Shown one piece after another: positions 42,993 through 54,616 of a stretch of 64,000 bases of DNA (positions are counted from its first letter, which is position 1; every line of letters starts with the position of its first letter). Source of the DNA: Fulvia fulva. Taxonomy: Eukaryota; Ascomycota; Dothideomycetes; Mycosphaerellales; Mycosphaerellaceae. The stretch spans positions 3,720,001-3,784,000 of the forward strand of contig NC_063014.1 of the NCBI RefSeq assembly GCF_020509005.1, read 5' to 3'. The position numbers and the translations under genes are program-made. A model generated the notes under the pieces. The model saw only the letters and a program-made list of their open reading frames with translations. It ran no database searches and was not told the DNA's origin.

Positions 42993-45900
42993 CTAGAAGT
43001 GTGGACCAGTCTTTGGTTTTGTAAACCCGTCTGCAACTATCTCAGAGGTTGGGGTGTACTCAACAGCAATAAGCCTCCTCCACCAAAGTTTCCTAACAGC
43101 GTTATAGGCAATGTCAATGTGCTTCGACTTGTCATGAACATGTGCATCTTTCACTAGGGTGAGGGCAGCTTGATTGTCACCTCTTAATTGGACTGGTCTC
43201 AAATTTGATACAGTCTCCTGGTTTCCAGTGATTCTTGGTTGATGGGAACAGTCTCCCACTAACTCTGGACAATCCATTTCCCTTAGCAGTGAAGCTAGGA
43301 ATTGGGACTGCTTCGCACATGCATTCATGGCCATGTATTCAGCCTCCATTATGGATGTTGCTACAGACTTTTGCTTCTTGCTCATCCAAGAAACTGGTGC
43401 CCCACAGAGGAAGAAGACATACCTAAGGATTGAGACTCTGTCTGCTTTGTCCATTGCATAATCAGAATCACAGTATCCAATAAGGTGTCCTTTTCCAGAC
43501 TTTGAGAACTGAAGTCCTAGATCAGGGTATGATCTTAGGTACCTAGTGATCTTCTTCAAAGCCTTCATGTGGTAGGTGGATGGGTCACTCACAAATGAGC
43601 TCATCCTTCCTAGGGCAAAAGCAATGTCTGGCCTTGTGATTGTTGCTGGCCACATCCAAGTACCATTAATACTCTGGTACTCTGCCTTGTCACACCTCTC
43701 ATCCATGTGGCTTGAAGGTTTGAGGGCCTCATAGCTGTCCATGGGTGAGTGTGTAGGTGCTGCCTTCTCATGGTTCATTCCCATCTTGGCTAGGCTGTCC
43801 CTAACAAAGTGTCCTTGGTCAAGTTTCAGGATTCCTCTCTTCCTGTCCCTTGTGACTCTCATGCCAAGGATCTTTTCAGGTTCACCTAGATCTTTGATCT
43901 TGAAGATCTTGCCAAGTTCTCTTTTGAACCAGAGAACATCTGTCAACTTTGGTGCAGCAATTGGAATGTCATCCACATGTATAAGGATTATGATCTCCCT
44001 CTTCTTATAGATAAGTAGGCATGGGTCCACTTCTGACTGTGTGAATCCAATCTCTCTGAGCTTTGACACACAGAGTTGATTCCAATCTCTAGCTGCTTGC
44101 TTAAGTCTATACAAGCTTTTGAGGATTTTGAACACCATGTTTGGTGGAAGCTCAACTCCTGGTGGTGGTAACATGAAGATGTCTTCATGGAGGGTGCTTT
44201 CTGTGAATGCATTGTTCACATCCACTTGGTGAAGATGAAGATCCTTCTTACACACAATAGCCATAAACACCCTAAGGGTGTCCTGTCTTACTGTAGGTGC
44301 AAATGTCTCCATAAAGTCAACACCAAACTTCTGTGAGAAGCCCCTTGCAACTAGTCTAGCCTTGAACTTTTCAATAGCTCCACTAATGCTTCTCTTAATA
44401 TCAAAGACCCATCTTGATGTAACCAGATTTGCTCCTTTTGGTGGAACAGAATTTTCCCAGGTGTTGTTACTCTGTAGAGCATCTAGTTCCTTTTGGACTG
44501 CTTCCTTCCAAAGATGTCCCCATTTCTTGTCATTCACAGCATCCTTGTAGGATTTTGGAATTGGGACCTCTTGCTTGTATGCAATGGCTTCTACAGTTGC
44601 TGCAAAGGCCATTTCCTCAACTTCTTCCAGGAATTCGCTATCCCATGGTATTGAACTGTCCACTGATTGCATGGCTACAAAGAAAGCTTGGTGAAAAGCA
44701 GCAAGGTTCTCTGAGAGGTCCATTGCTTCTCCCACTTCAGTGGTTAGTTCGGGCTTAGGGACCATGGATTTTGGGGCTTTCTGTTTCATGTCATAGCCCT
44801 CAACATCATAGTCAGCCTTTCTCTTTCTAAGGGATGATTTAGGGACCGTCACTTGTGACCTAGTAACGTCTATTTCCTGGGGATCTAGGGAGCTTCTCTC
44901 AATTGGCTGATCGATTTTCTGAAATTCCCCTACGTTCTCCGGAGGCTGGGGAAGTTGCACAAACAGCTTTCTCGGCTGAGCGACTTTAGGGCTCTCAATT
45001 GGCTGATCTATTTCGGGGGGGCTCTGATGGACGCCTGAATGGTAGGTAGATTGTCCTAAGGATACGTTCTTCCTCGGCCTTCCTAAGGGCTTCCTAGCTG
45101 GTGCACTGCTTAGTAGATTCAATGTTGGAACATTGAGACCTATATCACCTCCAGGCTGGTCCTCAAAGAAGTCTGCATGTGTGTGTTGTTTAACAGCTCT
45201 CATGTCTGGTTCCCAAAAGAGCCAGGCTTTAGCTGTGTTTTCAACATACCCAATAAACACTGCTTCTTTACCCCTATTCATTAGCTTGTCACTTCTTGCC
45301 TATTGAGGTTGGGATCTTGTGTCCATATAGACAACAGCTTTGCATCCCCAAACTTTCAAATGGTTGATGGTCGGTTTGATACCATCAAAAGCCTCATCTG
45401 GTGAAACCTTGAACCTATCGTAATCTGGGCCATTTGGCAGTTTGTTCCTCATATAAGTTTGGGCCTCTAGTGCTTCAGGCCAAAATTCAACCGGCATTTT
45501 AGCCTCTTCAAGCATTGCCCTTATAGAGTCCTCTGAGGTTTGTATTGACCTCTCAACTGGTCCATTCTGTAGAGAGTTGTATGCCTCAGTCGGCTCGAGC
45601 CCAATCCCCAAATCCTTCTCCCACTGCTTCACTAATGCAATAAGTTCTTTTGCATTGTCAAGTCTTACTGCTTTCAGCTGCGCTGATGATTTCCTCTCTG
45701 CTTTGATCTTCCAGTTCTGGAGAGCAACTGGAGCATCTTCTCTTTTCCTAAGAGGAAAGGTCCACTTCTTCCTAGAGAAGTTGTCAACAATCTCAAGCCA
45801 GTATTTGAATCCTAGTCTTGAGATTGGTAGTGGGCCACATATGTCAATAGATACAAGGGCAAGTCTTTCAGGTCTTCTCTCTGTAACTTTGCCTTTGTAC

Positions 45901-46553
45901 TTCTTCATCTTTGCTATTGAGCATACTCTGCACTGGTGAAAGCCATCCTTAGGGATAGGAATGGGTTCTTTCAAGTCTGTTACCTTGTGAAGATTCTGGA
46001 GCAAATTCTTCCCAAAGTGTGCAAATCTTCTATGCCAAAGCTCCCACTGCTTCAGGTCGGTCTCTGATTGAGCAGTCACAAAGGCATTCTCCATTGGTGG
46101 TGCACATGATGAGTAATGTGCCCGTTCTTGTAGGAGAGGAGAAATCTCATCAATGAATGGAACCCCCCCAAGGAGCTTTGTCTGGACAACAGTCTCACCA
46201 GAGGGGGAAACAAGAGAAAATGATGGAGGTTGCACACCAAACTGCTTGCTAAACTGGTTCCATGAAACCAGGTTCACTCCTAGCTTGGGTACAAGCAGGA
46301 CATCTTCCAAAACAACTTTTCTGCCAGCTCTCCCACTCATCTCTGCATTCCCAATATGAGTGGCCAATAAAAACCCACCTCCCACTTTGATCCATTTCTT
46401 CCTTGTCAAGGGAGTCATAGATCTAAAGAGGCAGCTTTGGTCAGTCATATGGGATGAAGCACAGGAGTCAAGTAACCACTCTGACGAGGGGAACTTGCCT
46501 TGGACTTCTGCAGTTGAGTGAGCCACTTCATCATACTCATCATCATCAGACAT
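42993..46553 (-). pseudogene. Copia pol, right copy (one in-frame stop)
   Basis: Same protease, integrase, RT and RNase H frame as at 7739-11299, with the same TAG at 45300-45302. The two open segments translate identically to those of the left copy. Confidence 0.93.
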
Positions 46554-46558
46554 TGTCT

Positions 46559-47593
46559 CTAGGGATGAGCTGCATGGTGACTCTTGGGCGGAGAAACCTT
46601 CTCAGTCTTCTTTGCTTTAGAGGTATAAGACTGGGCCTGGTTCTTCTGGAGTGACAGCATGTCAGAGCTGAGTTTCTTCACCATTTTCTTAAGTTCTTCT
46701 ATAGAGGACTTCTCTCTTGGTGTCCTCCTTGAAGTGGGTGGTGGAGTTCTCTTCTTCTTGACATGTGTTGTATTCTGGGAAGATGGTGGTTGGGAATGAG
46801 ATCTAAGGACCTTTCTTGCCTCAGGCAAACTAGGGCAGTCCTTGATCAGATGATCCTTCTCACAGAGAAGGCAGGAGAGTGGTCTTGCTAGACCTGAGGG
46901 CTTGACCCAGGTGGCTGCCATGCCATACTCAGCCTTAGAGGGATCCAACCTGGCTTCTTGAGCTTCAAGGATCTTTAAGGTCCTTTCATGATCCATCTTT
47001 GGCTGAGCCATTATAGTATCCCTGGCTACATGGTAGTCAGGTGGCAGCGAGCTTAAGAGCTGGGTCATCCTCACATCAGCTTTCCTGTAATGCTGACCCT
47101 CTGGGTCAACATCAGCAATCCTTTTTCCAAGAGAAACCAGGTGTGTCCATGCAGATCTGATGGTGAACTCTTCACTCATCTCAAAGGTCACAAATTGCTT
47201 TGTGAGCTCATGTGTATGGGTTGGTAGCACCTGGCTATACTTGTTCCAGAGATACACCCACTTCTCAGCAGCTCTTCCAGATTCACATGAGCCCTCAAGC
47301 TCAAATTCATCTTCTTCTGTGATCCTACTAAGGATACTGAAGTTGCATACTGCATTGTGCCTTGTCCATGTTGGCGTATTGAGGATCTCTTTAGTTGTAG
47401 CCTCTTCTTGGAGTTTCAGAGTCTTGCCCTTGATGTTGTCAAAAGACACTTCCATTAGGTCATCAATTGCAAAGAATGCTGATTAGCTCTCCATCTTGTA
47501 TCTCTGAAGGTTGAACCATCTCTTCCAATTGTCCCTCCCAAGAATTGGGATTTTGCCTCCCTTCTCCTCTGTCTTCTCTTGGTATAGATCCAT
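46559..47593 (-). pseudogene. Copia gag, right copy (one in-frame stop)
   Basis: Mirror of 6699-7733 with the same TAA at 47483-47485 and the same zinc knuckle. Confidence 0.9.
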
Positions 47594-48026
47594 AATAAAT
47601 TGGATGTAATGAAACAAGGTGTGTATGTTCCAAAGTGGTGGCTCAGATCCTGCTGAGGCTTCTAGTGTAGAATAGGAAAGTTCGTAGGTGTGGATACCAA
47701 GGCCTGCTTGGTAAAGTAAAGAAGGAGCGGTGTGAGGTCTCGGGGCTAGGACACAGGTCTGTCTCTCCTAGCAGAGCTTCAAATGACTTACTTGAAGTCC
47801 TTCTTGATAGTATCTCGATGCAGTTCTGCCTACAGAGTATCTTCAAGGTATTGGCTTTGAGTAAGCCGCACAGAGTCCTTGTCTAGGTTACCTATCACTT
47901 AGTATCGAACTAAGCTCCTTGACAGGATAGACGGGGTAGACTTCTGATTCCCAGATGTTTTCTGCTACGATAGCAAGGGATACAAGTAACCTGTACTGAT
48001 ATAGGTTGCTCTTATTCCTGCACAAA

Positions 48027-48041
48027 CCCGGGCTCATAACC
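48027..48041 (-). promoter_or_regulatory. half-tRNA primer-binding site, right Copia
   Basis: Mirror of 6251-6265: GGTTATGAGCCC on the minus strand, adjoining the 5' LTR. Confidence 0.85.
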
Positions 48042-48276
48042 TGTTGAACAGGTACGGGTGGATGGCAGCGGAGTGGAGTAAGAGATCAATCTTCAACTGA
48101 CTAATAGCACGAGCATGCAGCAATATATCAGGAACCAATATGTTGATTGTGTTGGATGTCTATCTAAGCTAAAGGGGAGAGAAGGTATCTCCCTACAAGC
48201 TGAGTCATCGTGGATGCCTCAGGCTGCCAGATCACTTCCTGATTGTTGACTCCCTTTGAGATGCTACATCTTAACA

Positions 48277-49172
48277 AGTATTACTCTTAAAGAGGCTAAC
48301 GTACTTTACTATCGAGCGGGCTCTACTACCGAGCGGGCTACTTTTACTAAGAACTATACTACTTCTACTTTAATTACGACGGTATCTTAATACCACAATA
48401 TCCTATAGAATCGTTACTAGGAGGACAATTCCTCTTTAGATTCTTCGCTATCTAGTAAGTCTACTTAATAGGTACGTACGTTATACCCTAACTCGCTATA
48501 TCGCTTATAGCGTCGTAGCCTTAGTACTAGCTAAACACTATCTAGCGACTCTCTACTTACTTCTTACCTCCTAGTATCCTCTAGAGGTATTAATTACGAC
48601 GCCTTATCGAAGGTTAGAGACCCTCTAGACTAAATAAACTTACGCTTTCGTACTTTCCGCTATATAAGGGCCTCGTAAGACTTACGTAGCTTACTAATCT
48701 CGCTTCGTATAAGAGCTATCTAATACGCTATCTCTCTAATCCCTTTTATAAGCTAATATACCCCTTCCTATAACGAGTCTAGCGATAAACCTACCCGGGC
48801 ACGCATTTTGTTCGTTACTAGTATTAATTAAGAGTCGAATTCTTTTATATTTTATAGTGTCTTCGACTCCTAAGGGGTAGAGTCCGGAGCTAGAGGGGTT
48901 AGTATACGTAGCTTAATATTAAGCTTGTCTATTACTACCTATAGATTAAATAGAACTGAACTAGCGCCTCTAAAGCTCGATAGGATGTTCTCCTATCTAA
49001 ATATAGCGTTATAGGCTACCTAGAAGGCGCGTAGGAACTCTACTTTATCGATATAAGTAATACGCTAGCGTACTAAGCCCGAGAGCTAAGTAACGTATAC
49101 CTTCTTTAAAGACGAATAGCAACCTATATCTAATAGCTAGAGTAAGTACGAGGCGTACGATAGTATATATAG
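48277..49172 (-). pseudogene. pogo/Fot1-type transposase, C-terminal part, right copy
   Basis: Mirror of 5120-6015. Its N-terminal partner (the counterpart of 1140-1705) is not found on the far side of the right LINE A; gypsy F is there instead. Confidence 0.8.
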
Positions 49173-49365
49173 ATAGATAGATATTTCATTAAGCTGTTGT
49201 AGTGCCCTTTGGCCTATGCAGCTATGCTATCTTGTTTTTGTATATATAGAGGGGAAACCGTGTTGGTGAAAACCCCTCCTCCTTCCCGCCTGTCTTTTCC
49301 TCCTCGTTGTCGTCTTAAATTTCCCTTGTTAGGGGTACGCTAGTGTCATGGGCCTGCCCTGATGA

Positions 49366-51396
49366 CTACCCTATCTGCAACCCCCCTCGCTTCCGCCTCT
49401 TGTCTATCCACTCCTCCGTCTCGCTCGCGAGGCTAAACTGCTGGAGGTATCCCTGCTGTAGTATCCACCGAGAGATTCGGCGAATGTTGCCTTTGTCCCT
49501 AATAATTGACTTGTAGTCTCTCCTTCCCGCTTGGTGCCTCCAATTTCCCCTGCCTCTCGCCCACTGCGGGCATCGTAGTAGCATATGTTCTGGGTTTTGC
49601 GATGGGTAGCCACACTGGCAGGCTGGGCTATAGATGTCTAGTGCGCGTCTTCTGAACAGGTAGGCCCTTAATCCAATGTGTTCGGACCTGATTTGGATCG
49701 CTATGCTTGCTTCGGCCCTTGTCAGGTCCCTATATAGCTGGTAATTGTGTCTCTGGAAGGCTCGGAGCGCTATCGGGCCTGTTGTCTTAGGGGGCTTCCT
49801 TTTCCAGTCCTGCTCCCATAGGCAGCTCGCTATCTGTTCCGCTAGGTTTTGGGTCTTAGCCTTGCTCCCGCCGGCCTGGCGAGTCCTACGCTCCTCCTCC
49901 TTTCGTGCTAGCCATTCGGTGCTTGTCTGTACGGCCGTAAAGGTCGTAAGGTCATCCTCTTTTTGGCTTGTCCTATATCCTGCCCCTCTCCGGTAGCGGC
50001 TTTCTATCTTATTCTTTGCCTCCTGGATCGTGGTTTGTGCTAGGTAACCTGTCGTCTTTGCCGCGTATTGAATTCTCATTCCCCGGATGTACTGGCCGAT
50101 TGGTGGTATTCCTGTCTCCATTTCTACCGTGCTTGTTGACGTTGTCTTGTATGCGCCTAGTACCCTACGTAGGTTGCCTGCCTGTGTCCTGTTTAGGGGT
50201 TGCTCTATCCGTTTCGGGATCGGCTTGCCTGCGCCTCCTGTTCCCCAAATCTGTGCCCCGTACAACATAGCTGGTCTGACGATCGCCTTATACATTACTC
50301 TTGCCTTGTCGAATGTTGCTCCCCATGTAGATGCCGTAAGCCTCTTTATCGAGGCTTCATTGACTTGCGCTCGACTCTGGGCTTTCTTAATCTGTACATT
50401 CCAGCTTAGCTTCGGGTCGAGCCAGATCCCTAGTACTCGTAGCTCCGCTGATGGCTTGGTCTCGTAGCCTTGGATTCTTACCGCCGCCTTCATATTATGG
50501 TGTGTTCTCGCTTTACTGAAGTGTATAAGTTGGTACTTTTCAGGGGCGAACCGGGCACCATGCTTCTTTGCCCACTCCTCGCATTTCTTGTGCCTATCTT
50601 CAAGGAGGCGACAGTTCTCTTCTGTCGAGTCTGACCAGGCTAGGATGTTTGTATCGTCTACGAACCCCGATGCTGAGGTTTGCGGAGAGGTGAGTAGGGG
50701 GATTAGATCCGACATAAATATTAGAAACAGGATAGGGGAGAGAGTAGATCCCTGAGGTATTCCAGTCTCTGCCTTCACCGGGTCGGACGTGTACCTTCCT
50801 AGGACTAGGTATGTCGTCCGTTCCTGGAGAAAGGAGAAGACGAACGACGTTGCCCACTGGGGGATGCCTTTCTGCTGTAGGATATGTATTAGCCTTTGGT
50901 GTGAGACGTTGTCGAAGGCCCCTGCGATGTCGAGGGATAGTAAGGACGCCGCTCGGTTCCTGCCGTAGTGCCAGAGGGTCTGGATTTGCTCCGTAATTAG
51001 CTCCATTGCTGTTAGTGTCGATCGCTGGCTTCTTCCCCCCATCTGTGTTGCTGGGAGTACGTGGTTGTCCTCGGCAAGCTGCGTAAGTCTCTGGGCTACT
51101 ATCTTTTCTAGGACCTTCCCTATCGTATTTAGAAGTGCTATTGGTCTGTACGACTTGGGCTGAGTATAGTCTTCCTTCTGTGGCTTGCGTAGCACTACTG
51201 TCATAGACTCTCTGTACGGCTTCGGGTGATACCCTAGCCGTAGGCACGCGGTAAATAGGTTTGCAAGGCTCGGCGCGATCTCTTCTCTACACTCTTTTAG
51301 CAGTACGTTTGGTATCCTGTCTGGGCCTGGGGCTTTTCGTCCCTTTAGCTTACTTATGACTCCTGTTACTGTGTTAGGGCTAACCGCCCAATCCAT
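49366..51396 (-). CDS. LINE A reverse transcriptase ORF, right copy
   Basis: 676 codons, translation identical to 2896-4926, including Asp156, Asp247-248 and the CCHC box. Here the ATG lies only about 35 nt after the end of the leader because of the 104-bp deletion, and the upstream linker codons seen in the left copy are absent. Whether it is translated is unknown. Confidence 0.92.
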   Translation of the reverse strand: MDWAVSPNTVTGVISKLKGRKAPGPDRIPNVLLKECREEIAPSLANLFTACLRLGYHPKPYRESMTVVLRKPQKEDYTQPKSYRPIALLNTIGKVLEKIVAQRLTQLAEDNHVLPATQMGGRSQRSTLTAMELITEQIQTLWHYGRNRAASLLSLDIAGAFDNVSHQRLIHILQQKGIPQWATSFVFSFLQERTTYLVLGRYTSDPVKAETGIPQGSTLSPILFLIFMSDLIPLLTSPQTSASGFVDDTNILAWSDSTEENCRLLEDRHKKCEEWAKKHGARFAPEKYQLIHFSKARTHHNMKAAVRIQGYETKPSAELRVLGIWLDPKLSWNVQIKKAQSRAQVNEASIKRLTASTWGATFDKARVMYKAIVRPAMLYGAQIWGTGGAGKPIPKRIEQPLNRTQAGNLRRVLGAYKTTSTSTVEMETGIPPIGQYIRGMRIQYAAKTTGYLAQTTIQEAKNKIESRYRRGAGYRTSQKEDDLTTFTAVQTSTEWLARKEEERRTRQAGGSKAKTQNLAEQIASCLWEQDWKRKPPKTTGPIALRAFQRHNYQLYRDLTRAEASIAIQIRSEHIGLRAYLFRRRALDIYSPACQCGYPSQNPEHMLLRCPQWARGRGNWRHQAGRRDYKSIIRDKGNIRRISRWILQQGYLQQFSLASETEEWIDKRRKRGGLQIG

Positions 51397-52405
51397 GTCC
51401 AGGGCAAGGAAGGAATCGTATTTAGCAAGCTAGCTACGAGATAAGGTGACAAGTCTTAACCGCGCTTTCCCACTCATCTAGCACCACCGTGTAGCCTCGT
51501 TTCGAGAGGTTAGCCCGGAGCAAAAGCTTCCCTCTACGCCCTCCCTCCCTGTTTGCTCCTTAAGCCAACATCCACCTCCATAGGCCTGAGCCCTTTAGTG
51601 CTCTCTATTGACCGACATGCGCATCCGTCCTCTCGGGCTGTACAGACAGTGTCAGCCGTCGCTGCCAGTGTACACCACGCCCCAGGTTTTGACGCCCTTC
51701 GCGTTACCGCAGCCTATCTCTAGAAAGCGGCCGTCCATGCCTCGCAGGTCTGCTCGGGGCACACACCACGCCTGGCAGCGTACTCCTTGCGTTTCCACCT
51801 ACTAACCAATATGAAGTTCCTTATCACCCTGCCCTCGATCCTCCCCGATCACAGAACTAATCCACTTGCATTGTACGTCTTTTCCCCGTCCTAACAGCCG
51901 TCTTTTCCTTGCTCAGGCTATCGTCTTTTCCTCGTCGCAATCTACCATGTCAGACTAGGTGCGTTGTGTAGCGGGACAGGCAGTGCCTCAGGCAAAACCC
52001 TCGTTCCCACACCGGGTGTTCAACAGGCCCTTACAGGCTTCGTCGCGTGTCCACCTACCCACCGCATTGCCCGCTGGCAAACACCAGATTGTTTCGTAGT
52101 CCGCTCGACGCCGTTGCATAGTCCGCTCAGTTGTTGTTCTGTAGTCCGCTCGTCCAATGTTCGTCGCTTAGCCCGCTCGGTTTGCGGTCTCCGGAGGTGA
52201 AAATTCTGCACTCATACCAGAGGTGTCCTGTCGAGCGTATAGGCCACGGTTCCGCGCCCTTCTTACACGTAGAAAGAAGAGGGACTCGCTCCCGACACGA
52301 GTACACGCTCGTCGGATGGTTTTCATACCCGTTTTGCTGGTAGTCCTCTGTTCGCCGCGGCTTCGCCTACGCTACGCGCCCGTCGCGCCCACGACGCTCC
52401 AGCGT

Positions 52406-52482
52406 GAGAATACTTGGCTCTCTCGTAGCTAGACGAGAGGTTCGTAGCCGACACCACGTACAGGTGATTCTCGTCGTCGACC
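52406..52482 (-). ncRNA. candidate HDV-like ribozyme, right LINE A
   Basis: Identical in sequence to 1706-1782, with all helices P1, P2, P3, P1.1 and P4 and the J4/2 GCCAAG preserved. The first ribozyme nucleotide is at the point where LINE and gypsy F sequence meet. Confidence 0.8.
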
Positions 52483-54616
52483 TACGTCGATAATAAGTTT
52501 ACTTCTAACGTTTATCGCTTTAAGGATAGACTTAGTCCTAACGGCGTAGACCCTACTCCTAACTACTCCGCTAATTACGTACTCGAGTTTACGTACTACT
52601 CGGCTATACCGGATTATTAGCGTCGCCTAATCTTTCTACCTCGTACTTAGACCTAACTAAGTACCTATAAAGGGGCCCTCTAGGCCCCCTTACGGCCCTT
52701 TCTTATAATACGGATATACGATAGAGTTCTTTAAGAGATACCCCTTCGAGATTTTTTGCTTCCTACTCCGGCTAGGTACCTTCTAGACACCTTCCTCCCC
52801 CCCTTTAGATAGGTATTCCCTCGTCGTAGCGAGGCGTACGCTATTAGGTACGTTTAGAGAGATACCGTAGCTAATCTCGATCGGGGATTTACCGTCTAGT
52901 CCCGTATAGGGCTGACTATTATAAGTAAAGGCCGCTATATATAATAGCCTTACCTAATTATCTTAGTCCTAATTATAGTAGATACGTAGGTAATTCTCTA
53001 ACTATTAGTTTATATACTTAGTCTAACTATCCGACTATAGGTAGAATATAGTACTAAGTCGCTTCTTTACTACTAAGAAGTAGTAGAACGAGCTCTAGTA
53101 GACGCTAGTAAATACCGAGCCTCTGTCCGAGACGAGTTCTTCTAGTATACCGGTATTATAACTACCTCCCTATAGAATAGGCCCGCTAGTTTAATAGCGT
53201 CGATGTCCTTCGTTATTAGTAGGTACCGTACTATCTTAGAGAAGCGGTTAATAATAATAAGGACCGAGTCGTATACCTTACCGCTAAACTCTACTAAAGG
53301 CGGTAATCCCGTTATAAAGTCTATTAATAGGCTCTTCTAAGGTATCCCTAGTACTTATAACGACTAAAGTTTACTAAATAGCTTATAGTACTTTATCTTC
53401 GCCCTATAGTAGACGTTATATTCGGTAATATATTCGTAAATATCTTTAGTAATACCGGGGTAGTAGTACTTAGCGGCGATAACCTATCTTATTCTTAGCT
53501 TACCGTAGTAGCTAGTAACGGGGTCGTTATAATTCCGCCGAAGGATCTCCTACCGTAATACGGGAACGTTTAGGACGTAAACTCGCCTATTATACCTTAG
53601 GAGGCCTTCGTTATTAAGTTTCTATTCTAGCCCTCTACCGGGCTTTCTAGGTACCTATTTAGTACCTACGGAGGACTCTTTAGATACCTCTCCGTTACTA
53701 TCTCCGGCTATAGGTATAACCCCGGCTCGGATGTCTTTAACGAAAGCGTCCCTCCGCTAAACCTCCTAAAGGAAGTTAATAAGCTATTCCGGCGGCTCTA
53801 CTATCTATACTAATTCGCCCTTCGCTACTATAATAACGAGTAAGTAAGGTACTAGGATATTACGTATCCCTATACTAGCTAAAGGTCCTACCCTAGTAAG
53901 GTATAGGCCGTTAATAGCGTCGAGGGAGTCTACTATAGAGTCTTACCCCTTATCCTAGAGGAGTAAGCTCGCGAGTATTAGCTAATCCTACTAATCGCCC
54001 TCTAGCTAAGGCATAAACGAGGGCTCCGTATCCTTGTTACTACCTACTAGGTACCCTTTAGGTGTCTTTATAGGGGCTTTAGGGTCACTCTAGGCGCCCC
54101 TTAACTTTTACTATAGGAGTATAAGTAGGCTCCGTAGCTCGTTTCTCTTCGTAGTGTTCTTAAACCCCTTAAAGTAGTCTAGTCTTTACGAGAGGCCGTC
54201 CGAGGGGTTCACCGTCCCCTTCTTATATTTAATAACGAAGTTATATACTACTAGCCTCTCTATAATATAGGCCTATCGCCCTAATAACTCTTAAGTCGTT
54301 ATTAAGTACTTCGTATTATAGTAATCGGTAAGTATACGGATTAGGTATACTAAGCCTCTAAGATAATAGCGCTAGACCTTGAAGTATTCGCTAATTACTA
54401 TAAGCTCCCTATCGGGAGTCCTATATCTTATTTCGGGCCTAACGAATCTCTTAGAGTAGTATACGACCGGGTGCTAGTACCGTTACTTAGCTTTACTTAT
54501 ATCTAGTTATAGGAGGATACCTACGTACGGGGCGTTACTTATATCGGTAATTACTATAATAGGTAGCTAAGGGTCGAAGTGCCTTAGTATAGAGGCGCTC
54601 TTAAAAGCCGCTTTAA
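52483..54616 (-). pseudogene. gypsy F pol fragment: RNase H, integrase and C-terminal tail (RIP-decayed)
   Basis: Minus strand: RNase H about 54610-54180, with KAASILRHFDP, APYVGILLQ, HPVVYYSKRF and ELIVISEYFKV; then a zinc-binding and core integrase region about 53600-52950 with KYYYPGI, DFITGLPPLVEF, VLIIINRFSK and ELVSDRGSVF (catalytic Asp residues visible); then a low-quality tail to 52483. RIP stops are present but sparse enough to read the domains. The RT and everything upstream are missing: a LINE starts at 54617 and other LINE sequence lies beyond it. No LTR was found. The cut at 52483 coincides with the 5' end of the right LINE A. Confidence 0.78.

Larger units (their letters stand above)
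42663..48276 (-). mobile_element. complete Ty1/Copia retrotransposon, right copy
   Basis: Mirror image of 6016-11629 with no length change; paired coordinates sum to 54292. LTRs are 48042-48276 (5') and 42663-42897 (3'), and the target duplication is AGTAT at 42658-42662 and 48277-48281. The RIP-type changes at the outer edge of the 3' LTR and both coding stops are the same as in the left copy, so the two are duplicates of one insertion, not two insertions. Confidence 0.96.
49173..52482 (-). mobile_element. LINE A, right copy
   Basis: Same element as 1706-5119 but 104 bp shorter: the stretch equivalent to about 2791-2894, between the leader and the ORF, is deleted. The leader has several base differences from the left copy between positions equivalent to about 2150 and 2620, mostly TG here against TA on the left. 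The 3' side has the pogo flank as on the left, but the 5' side meets gypsy F at 52483 with no target duplication. The outer junction is therefore a rearrangement point. Confidence 0.9.

Noticed and set aside
2620..51570. The whole inverted duplication as a pure assembly artefact
   Set aside because: Not excluded, but less likely: the outer junctions differ, the leaders carry different bases, the right copy has a 104-bp deletion, and identity ends inside LINE B before homology ends. A plain assembly duplicate would not show diverged edges.
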